This document shows positions 56,018 to 64,000 of a DNA stretch of 64,000 nt, piece after piece. Origin of the DNA: Ipomoea triloba (lineage: Eukaryota > Streptophyta > Magnoliopsida > Solanales > Convolvulaceae); assembly GCF_003576645.1 (NCBI RefSeq), contig NC_044930.1, positions 249,858 to 313,857 on the forward strand, given 5' to 3'. Made by a program: the position numbers and the translations under genes. Under the pieces are notes generated by a model that ran no database searches, was not told the DNA's origin, and saw nothing but the letters and a program-made list of their open reading frames with translations. Positions within the stretch are counted from its first letter, which is position 1. Each line of letters starts with the position of its first letter.

Positions 56018-57253
56018 TACACACAAATATATAATTATATATAGAGAGGGGGAGTGAGAGAAATTATTGATTTATACCTATTTGTATTATATTATACAAA
56101 GATTAATTTATTGTCAAAATTTTTTTTTGGGAAAGCTCTTCTAACCTTTGTTACTCCATTTATGAAGTCCAGCATTAATTTTTTGAGAGGAAAAGTGTCT
56201 TATGTCATAATACGGATTTAATGGTGAAAATTTTTCGTCAAAAGTGAAATAACACATAATATGATTCTAAATTCTAATCACATCTCTTTCTATTCTTTAC
56301 TCGCTCGCTCACCCTTCTCTACCTCAACACTCATTCTTTGTAACACTAATTTTATTTGGACATTATTACTTACCAAAATCTTGAGCTGAATAAACCTCTT
56401 ACCCATGTATTTTTTAAATGAAAAACAACGTTGGGTAATTGTTGAACTTCGAATTTAAAATAATATTAAGAAGAGGAAGAAAAGTGGGTTTTCCAATTTT
56501 CAAATGGAAAACAAAAAAATTGTTTGAAAATGATTTCCATATTCATGAACGTGTCTATAAAGTTTGGAACTTTGGAAGTAGTTGGCTGCTTTCTCCCTTC
56601 GAAGATGGCACAGTGTGTGTACGCTCTGAAAATTGAATATAATAATTTTGACAATGTTAATTGGCCGTAAAATTCAAGTATTTAACCACCCAATTAACTG
56701 TACATGTAAAACCAAAACCAAATAAATAAATAAAATAATTAAATAATATATGCACCCAAACGATTCAGGTCAGAATTGTTCCTAGTCTGAAATGTCAACT
56801 ATTGTTCACAATTTTGAATATCTTTTGACTATCGATGTTGACCCATCACCTATCATATATAACTATATTATATTGTTTCATAATATAATATACGAATTAA
56901 AAACAAAACAAAAGTTATTAAAGATTTATCATCGTCGTCGTTATTATTATTATTATTATTATGAAATACAGTTGAAATGGTCAAAAGAGTGTGTCGAATT
57001 CTAGAAACATGGTATGGTGGAGGTGAACAATAAGAAGACAATACAGAAGAATAAGAAATAATAAGACAATATACAGAAGAATAGGAGAGAAGGTTCCCTG
57101 CACAGCATAGATTGTGTTATTATTACTTTTCTATGTATACATTCAATCTCAAATATAACTTCAGAATTATCTTGAATAACAAAAGATTACTTATACTTTT
57201 AAAAATATTTTTTCATCCTGATATTTATATTGATTGGTTGGAATTGATTAAAA
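56018..57253. other. AT-rich intergenic region
   Basis: No gene supported. A TTA microsatellite lies at about 56941-56962. Small frames at 56439-56636 lack a domain. Confidence 0.5.
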
Positions 57254-57866
57254 CTAAGGGTGCGTTTGGTTCGCACATGGGAATCGGAATCGGAATGGGT
57301 ATCAAATACTTGGTAATGGTAATGAGTTTTGGTGAAAGTATTTAGGGTGTGTTTGGTTGGTGGGTTTAGGCATAAGGAATGGGTATGAAAGTGATTGCTT
57401 GTGTTTGGTTGATAGGTTTTGTGAATGCTACTATGGGTTTGGAATACCCCATTAATGATAAAACCCATACCCTTATTATATAAGGGTTTCATCTCCCTTC
57501 CTCCTTTATTCCTCAACTATTAATAATCATTCCCATTCCATCCAACTACCAAACATGCTAAATACTTTCACCAAAACCCATTACCATTACCAATTATTTG
57601 ATACCCATTCCGATTCCGATTCCCATGTGTGAACCAAACACACCCTTAGCATGTTTGGTAGTTGAGTGGAATGGGAATGATTATTAATAGTTGGGGAAGA
57701 AATGAGGAAGTGAAATGAAACCCTTATTTAATAAAGGTATGAGTTTTCTCATTAATGGGGTATTCCAAACCCATACTAGAATTCTCAAAATCTATCAACC
57801 AAATACTAGCAATCACTTTCATACCTATTCCCTATGTCTAAACCCTCCAACCAAACACACCCTAAT
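57254..57866. mobile_element. nested and inverted MITE cluster (GGGTGTGTTTGGTT ends)
   Basis: An outer element starts CTAAGGGTGCGTTTGGTTC (57254) and ends with its near-complement GAACCAAACACACCCTTAG (to about 57649). Its arms (up to GGTGAAAGTATTTAG and from CTAAATACTTTCACC) enclose a second element that starts GGGTGTGTTTGGTTGG near 57344 and ends CCAACTACCAAACATGC near 57559. A third copy of the inner element lies inverted at about 57649-57863. The ends resemble PIF/Harbinger (Tourist-like) MITEs. Target duplications are not resolved. Confidence 0.75.
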
Positions 57867-58329
57867 AATAAATCAATAAAAGGAAAGTGGTGTATCACTA
57901 TCTGAAACAAATAATAATCAATCAACACGTAAAAAAAATTATAAAGTAAAATAAAAATATGCAATATTTGTGTGCAATCTAATATATAATTGAAGTCACT
58001 AACTCATCTACATGAATGAGATGACACAAACCTTTTCCAACTGAAACAAAGATTTTAGATTCAAATTAAACCTGATTAGTGCCGGATAAAAATGTCATTA
58101 ATAATTTACACAAAATCTGGATATTATAATAAAGAGTTGGTATTTGGTAAAGACTTAAGAATTCAATTAATTATATCCTTAAAAACTTTTTTTTTTCTAA
58201 ACTTAGAGATTCATTCCTAGTTGTGAAATGTGAATACATTTTTATTTTATATATATGCAATGAAGAAAGATGAAGGAAACTTCATGTATAGAAGCCAAGA
58301 TAGAATAGCCCTCTCACAACCTACCCTTC

Positions 58330-58337
58330 TATATAAA
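58330..58337 (+). promoter_or_regulatory. TATA box of the first carbonic anhydrase gene
   Basis: TATATAAA about 135 bases upstream of the ATG at 58473, followed by a C/A-rich leader. Confidence 0.65.
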
Positions 58338-58472
58338 CGAACCACACAACATCGTACCTCTCATTCCCCACTTCAATCATATCATATCAGATCACCTTAG
58401 CCTCTTCAAGAACCGAACCAAACCTCTGATTTATATATATTCAACTATACTGCTTCATCTATCAGTGTAACA

Positions 58473-60107
58473 ATGAGGAAACAGAGCGTTTCTGCAACCT
58501 TAATTCTTGCCTCCTTGCTGTGTTTCTTCCTTTTCTTGCATGCAGCAAAGGCACAAGAAGTTGGTATGTAATGAAACGAAACCTTAATTATAATGAATGG
58601 TTGTCTGTTTATATATGTATGTTTCTTAACTATATTAATTGTTGGTGATGCTTACTTACAGAGGATGAGAGAGAATTTGAATACGATGAAGACAGCGACA
58701 AGGGGCCGAGTAAATGGGGAGACATAAAGAAAGAATGGGCAGCTTGCAAGAATGGAAAATTGCAGTCCCCAATAGATTTATCCCACGAGAGGGTGAAAAT
58801 ATTTCAGAAGGTGGAGAAGAAGAGTTACACACCTGCAAATGCCACTGTCAAGAATCGAGGCCATGACATTTCGGTACGTGATTAAATAATTGACGGGTTT
58901 AGTCAACTCGATCAGCAAATTAATTAATGGAAGAATATACGATATCAAGATGAATGATCGATTGAATATAATATTTTAACCTAATAATATGTTCATATAT
59001 GTTGTAGATTGAGTGGCATGGTGATGCTGGATCGATTCTCATCAACGGCACAGAGTACTCTCTTAAAGCAGCTCATTGGCACTCTCCTTCCGAGCATACC
59101 ATTCATGGAAGAAGGTAAACTAATTAACCATTATATTAGAGAAAATCTTAGCTAGCTAACTAAGTTAGTCAGACTGTTCGTTTAGTTTGAATGTTTGATA
59201 ACTACAAAATTACAAGTTTAATCCTCTGAAATAAAACTATAATGTCCATGTTCTTAATTAGCACCTATGATACTATGTTTCTCGACAGGTACGCTTTGGA
59301 ACTGCACATGCTTCACATGAACACAGACAAACAAACCGGGCAGAACAAAACAGCTGTCATCGCCGTTCTCTACAAGATTGGCAAACCAAACGCGTTTCTT
59401 TCCAAGGTATGTCTGGCCGACCCTAACAATGATTACAGTCCTCTAATCACTTCATTTTTCTTTGATTTGGTTGCTAAACCAAACCTCTTACCAACTTCAA
59501 AACAGTACATACATTATTAAAAGTCGTACCAGAATTATGTTGTAACGAATTTAATTTTTTGTTAACTACATTATTTATGCAGTTGATGACGAATATAACA
59601 TCCATGATTGATCAAGAGGACGTGGAGAGAAACCTAGGCTTTGTTGATCCAAATGAAATCAAATTTATAACCAAAAAATACTATAGATACGTTGGCTCTC
59701 TCACTACTCCCCCTTGCACTGAAGGAGTTATCTGGACAGTCAATAAAAAGGTAAACATTATTTTAATTTTTTAAATTATTCCTTAATTCAAGTAATTAAT
59801 TTGGAGTCAATGCTAACTTCTTGGAAATCATTTTATTTTAGATAAAAACTGTATCCAAGAGGCAAGTGAAGTTGCTTCGAGAAGCTGTTCACGACGTGAG
59901 TAATCTTTTTTTTTTTTTATTAATTAAATTAAATTTAATTAGAAGTTTAGAACAGTATATTTATTTTTGGAATAAAATTTTGCTTTTATAATTTTTAATA
60001 ATAATTAGAGATTTTAATTGCAGTTCGCTGAGAGAAACTCACGGCCGCTTCAACAACGCAACAGTAGAAAAATCTATCTCCGGCTGCCGGCAGGGAGTTC
60101 AAAGTGA
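58473..60107 (+). CDS. alpha carbonic anhydrase (ACA7-like), copy 1
   Basis: Seven exons (58473-58563, 58662-58873, 59008-59114, 59289-59406, 59583-59750, 59842-59895, 60024-60107) splice in phase to 277 residues. The enzyme interconverts CO2 and bicarbonate; plant alpha forms are secreted or plastidic. A signal peptide ([19 protein letters not shown]) is followed by an acidic stretch and [23 protein letters not shown], the usual start. The zinc ligands are present in AHWHSPSEH (two His) and LELHMLH (third His), the proton-shuttle His in KNRGHDIS, and the Thr of SLTTPPC. Two Cys (AACKNG, PPCTEG) would form the conserved disulfide. N-glycosylation sequons occur (NAT, NGT, NIT). Plant relatives include nectarin-3-type proteins. 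The gene is intact and likely active. Confidence 0.95.
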
Positions 60108-61640
60108 TTGATGATATGATGATACACTTCCTACACAAAATAAAGAACTAAGTTATTATTACAGAATGGAATTAGGGTATTTCATTTATTGATTTTGTGG
60201 AGTTTTGCACCATAGGTGAATTAAATTTATTGTTTTGTATTGTAATCAGTTGTACTACACGTATATTTTGTTATTATACTACATATTTTTACTTTATTAT
60301 GTGGTGATATGATCTATCTTTAGTTCGCAAAGGGTCACTTTTGTCTTTTTTGTTTTTTTTTTTAATCTTTATATATATATATACTTGTAAATGTATGACA
60401 TGTTAAAAAACTCTAGATTAGTCATTTAATTACGAGCAAGAATCAAACTTTACCGCTATGATTGAGGATAAATTCGAATTAGTTTCACAATAGTAGAGTA
60501 AGAACACCCGGCATTATATTCAAAATTATATATAAAATGTAATTTTTGAATTATTATAAAGGAGCAGAGTTTGTTATTATATGCATACACTTAAGTACGG
60601 TAGTAATTACAATTTTCTTAGTAATCTAAAAAAACTATGAATATTAGAAATATTTGCATGCTCAACCAATCGTATCATGCCACTAGTAAATGCACTTTTT
60701 TCCTATCTGCATCACGACATTTAATTGTATACATTTCATTTTCATTTAGATCATTGCTTACCTACCATGAAAGATATTAAAATTGCACATGCCAAAAAAG
60801 TGTTCTTATAACTTGTCTAACAATAATAATTATAATGAAGTGGAAAGTGTGAAACAATGTAATGTGATGGAATATTAGAGCTTTCTCATTGTGGAAAAAT
60901 ATATATCAAATCTTCTTTTTCTTACTCATGCTCTCATTAATTGACCTCATATTCTAGGTTGTCTCTATGTATGACTTGCTTTAATTTGATTCAATCTATT
61001 GATAGTATTTTTACTTTGCTCGTTAGGAAATCAGCAAATTAAATATATTAGCGCACTCTAATTAACTAAAATTATAGTCCATACTTTATATTACTGATTT
61101 GATTCATCATTTTAAATAATAGTTTGTAGCTAGTTGTATTTTAGACACAACTCAACTGTTCGACCAACGCAAAATAAATTAACAACTTTACTTTAATTTA
61201 TAATTAGCAACTCAACTCGTGGACCAACGATATGCATTCACATTCAACTTCTTTGTGCTGTCAATTTTCAAAACCTGACCGGTTGACATCAAGCACATTC
61301 CACCATATCAAATATTCATAGTCAATTTTAGGTTGGATCGAGAAAACTACTCCCTATGACCCTATTAGTCCTCAAATTTTTCAAAACCGAATTATTAGAA
61401 AAAGGAAATAAATCCTTTTTCCTAATATATGCAAAATAAATTTTTTATTGAAAATGGTTACCTAGCCAAGTGATGAGTGGGCATAATTTTTATACCGGTT
61501 GATTATATCTATAAATTTACCGATTATATCACGAGTTGATTACGTCAATAAAATCACTGTCATTTATTATAATTATTATATGAGATATTTTCCAAATCCT
61601 CATGTTGATACAATTATAGAGTAATTATACGATGAAAAAA
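60108..61640. other. AT-rich spacer between the carbonic anhydrase genes
   Basis: About 1.5 kb holding the 3' UTR of copy 1 and the promoter of copy 2. Weak matches to short retroelement-like text occur near 60420-60520. No gene is seen. Confidence 0.5.
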
Positions 61641-61717
61641 AAAACTGAAGAATTTTCATATATATGTTTAACAGCTATCATCAACCCATCTTAAGCTCCA
61701 CCATTTTCATTTCCAGA

Positions 61718-63237
61718 ATGAAGATTAACAGTCTCATCATCCTTGCTTTTCTCTGCTTGGTTCTTGTCTTCCATTCTTCATTCATCAAAGCTCAAGAAGT
61801 TGGTCAGTTCCAGATTACCAAATATTCATCGTGTTCTTCTTCATAATAATAATAATAATAAATGAATTTATTAATATTTCATTGTAACTTATTTAATTTG
61901 TATTTGTGAAGAGGATGAGAGAGAGTTTGATTACAGTGAAGGAAGTGAAAAGGGTCCGGAAAGATGGGGAGATCTGAAGGGAGAATGGGAAGCATGCAAG
62001 AATGGAGAAATGCAGTCTCCCATCGACATATCTCATGAAAGAGTAGAATTTATCAGAAGCTTCGAGAAGAGGCATTACAAACCTGCCAATGCCACTGTCA
62101 AGAACCGTGGCCACGACATTTCGGTATTTTTAAGGATTATTCTATCTGGTTTTCTACATGTCTGTCATGTTAAACATCGTCACCTTAATGGTTTGATCAT
62201 TTTCATGTCATGAAGATTAAATGGCATTGTGATGCTGGATCCTTCTGTATAAATGGGATAGAGTACCCTTTAATATCAGCACATTGGCACTCTCCCTCAG
62301 AGCACACTATCAATGGAAGAAGGTAAAATTCGAATGTGTGTTGCATTTCAGTAAACCCCGCCTTGTGACTTTCCCTGACTGACAAAAAACCACAAAGAGG
62401 TAAGTCTGACCAACTTAGTTAGGATTGTCCATTGCTGACCAGTTTAATAGGTAATTCTGGTTACTAAGTTAAGAGTTTGATCAACTTAATTAGGATTGCC
62501 TGCATTTCTGCAGAGGATTAAGAATGTTTGATGTTGTATATGTTTGAACAGATATGCCTTGGAGCTGCACATGGTTCACCAAAGCCTAGACCAGACACTG
62601 CAGAATCAGAGAGCCGTTACTGCTGTTCTTTACAGGATTGGCAAGCCTGATGCTTTTCTCTCCAGGGTAAGTAAAACATTGGACTCGAGTTGCTTATACA
62701 TGAAGTTGGGCTCAAACGCCCTTCCCTTTTCTTGCAAATTCTGATGCAAGTTCGTCGTAAAAAAGGACAGCTGATGAGTAATATATCACTACTGGTGGAT
62801 GAAAAAGACAGAGAGATACAAACAGGTTGGATTGATCCCACAGAAATCAACTTTAGATGTACATGGTACTACAGATACTTAGGTTCACTTACTACTCCTC
62901 CTTGTACTGAAGGTGTTATCTGGACCATTAACACAAAGGTTTTGCTTTTTCTTGTTTTTCCTTAACCTGTCTGATAGTTTAGTACTCCGTGATTATTACC
63001 TAACTTGGAAAATTTTTAGATAAGGACTGCTTCCAGGAGACAGATTAAGCTGCTTAGAGAAGCTGTTCATGATGTAAGTTCAATTACACAAGTCTTTTAC
63101 TCTGTAGTTAACAGTTAACACACGAAGCTTACAGAAATTTCTTACGTTTATTGCAGTACGCTAAGCGTAATGCAAGACCATTGCAGCCACTAAATGACAG
63201 AAAGATCTATGTTTTGAAAGCTGGATATAAGCTGTGA
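61718..63237 (+). CDS. alpha carbonic anhydrase (ACA7-like), copy 2
   Basis: Seven exons (61718-61802, 61912-62123, 62216-62322, 62552-62666, 62771-62938, 63020-63073, 63157-63237) give 273 residues. Exons 2, 3, 5 and 6 have exactly the same lengths as in copy 1 (212, 107, 168 and 54), so the genes are tandem duplicates. The start is the ATG at 61718, which begins the signal peptide ([21 protein letters not shown]); an in-frame ATG at 61664 would bury it. Active-site residues are kept: [25 protein letters not shown] and [10 protein letters not shown]. It has two extra Cys (WHCDAGSFC) that copy 1 lacks. The intron after exon 2 is only 92 bases and AT-richness is lower than in copy 1. Intact. 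Confidence 0.94.
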
Positions 63238-63368
63238 TAGAATACTTATGGAGTACAGAATAATAATAATTCAGATTTTATTCCTTTACTATTTATTCAT
63301 CATACTGATATGATCTTACATGGTAGCTATGTTTCAATTCCTAGTGTTCATGCTGTAATATGATGTTT

Positions 63369-64000
63369 TTAATCGACTTGGGTAGACAATTTTCCAATGA
63401 AAATTATATCTATTGACAAGTTTGCTCCTTGAAAGTTTCCGAATCCTTTAGTTTGGATTTGGAAAAGGAATTTGTGAATGTCTTTTAAAGCTATAGTGTA
63501 ATCAGGAAGTAAATAATGTACTCCTACATTATTGTTCATGTCTACCTCAATTGCTCCAATCATTTGAGCCTGAGTTGAATCTTGAATTCTAGTATCTAAA
63601 GCAGTTATGAGTACTTTAGCTCCGTACTCTTTTCTGATCAATCCTTTGATCACAACAGTTATCATTCCTAGATGAACATAATTCATCTTTTTAAGTTTAA
63701 GTTGCTTAATACTCTCTTCAGTCATTAAGCTAAAAGTTTCTGCTCTTCCGTCTGGAATTTCGAGCATTTCTGATCTATGAGTTTTGATTAAACTAGAGTC
63801 ATTCTGCATAAATCCAGTTCTATACAAAGTAGAAGGTCTCAAAGTATTGATAAAGTCATTTGACATTACCTCAGTGTCTCTGTCAATATTAACAATTTGT
63901 TCTATAATCTGAGTATTTCTACTCTGATTAGGTCTAAAAAGTCTTCCTACCCATGTAGAACTAGTAGTTTGATCTAAAGTTGTAGTTCTCGAAGAACTTG
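63369..64000 (-). CDS. endogenous caulimovirid movement-protein-like ORF (partial)
   Basis: An open frame on the minus strand, with first internal Met at 63866, that stays open to the window edge (no stop up to 63998) and ends with TAA at 63369. It resembles the 30K-type movement protein region of plant pararetroviruses (Caulimoviridae): NYVHLGMITVVIKGL, then KVLITALDTRI, MIGAIEVDMNNN, and QIQTKGFGNFQGA. Such sequences are frequent as old, inactive copies in plant genomes. The gene starts outside the window, so intactness and what follows or precedes (RT, coat) cannot be judged. Nothing else viral is recognised downstream of its stop, between 63369 and the carbonic anhydrase gene. Confidence 0.75.
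   Translation of the reverse strand, partial: SSSRTTTLDQTTSSTWVGRLFRPNQSRNTQIIEQIVNIDRDTEVMSNDFINTLRPSTLYRTGFMQNDSSLIKTHRSEMLEIPDGRAETFSLMTEESIKQLKLKKMNYVHLGMITVVIKGLIRKEYGAKVLITALDTRIQDSTQAQMIGAIEVDMNNNVGVHYLLPDYTIALKDIHKFLFQIQTKGFGNFQGANLSIDIIFIGKLSTQVD

Overview
The window is nuclear DNA from a flowering plant, most likely a eudicot. It has intron-containing genes with GT-AG junctions, AT-rich intergenic DNA, TA and CT microsatellites, plant-specific gene families (xyloglucan endotransglucosylase, PPR-E, pectate lyase, ACR, alpha carbonic anhydrase), MITEs and a Ty3/gypsy Tat-lineage retrotransposon. I cannot name the species from sequence alone.

Layout. From 0 to 8.5 kb the window is gene-dense on the + strand: the 3' end of a starch/glycogen-binding (CBM48) PTST-like gene, a chloroplast DUF4079 membrane protein, an S-adenosylmethionine synthetase with a 5'-UTR intron, and an intronless PPR-E protein. 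A group III XTH gene lies at 11.2-12.9 kb. From 13 to 25 kb there is no convincing protein gene. That stretch holds a diverged LTR-like element (14.3-15.7 kb), an unusual 1.7-kb element flanked by 160-bp direct repeats (18.9-20.9 kb), degenerate GCACCTTAAG arrays and short duplications. From 25.9 to 38.6 kb it is gene-dense again: an ACR9/10-type ACT-domain protein, a PP2A B' (B56) regulatory subunit, a short conserved plant protein, and, convergent to it, a PMR6-like pectate lyase. A textbook solo LTR with a CGCCG target duplication follows (39.2-40.7 kb), then a small candidate secreted-peptide gene (42.0-42.3 kb, minus).

From 42.86 to 53.31 kb a 10.4-kb Tat-lineage Ty3/gypsy element sits in minus orientation between ATACA target duplications. 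It carries gag, protease-RT, dual RNase H, integrase, and an antisense 'gypsy-type transposase' ORF split by introns. Pol has one in-frame stop and one frameshift, so the copy is not autonomous. The LTRs carry a TATA box and, downstream of it, a tRNA-like A/B-box segment. The 3' part holds an 84-bp poly-pyrimidine minisatellite and a hairpin-forming tandem array. The left LTR contains a 240-base assembly gap flanked by duplicated sequence.

From 53.3 to 58.3 kb is AT-rich DNA with a MULE-type MITE (9-bp target duplication) and a nested MITE cluster. The last 5.7 kb carry a tandem pair of secreted alpha carbonic anhydrase genes with matching exon lengths. At the window edge, 131 bp past the second gene's stop codon, is an endogenous caulimovirid movement-protein-like ORF on the minus strand.

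The single-copy genes look like ordinary housekeeping or cell-wall genes with no sign of a cluster. The only local gene family is the carbonic anhydrase pair. The most unusual material is in the repeats: the rearranged element at 19-21 kb, the tRNA-like LTR segment and the antisense-ORF region of the Tat element.
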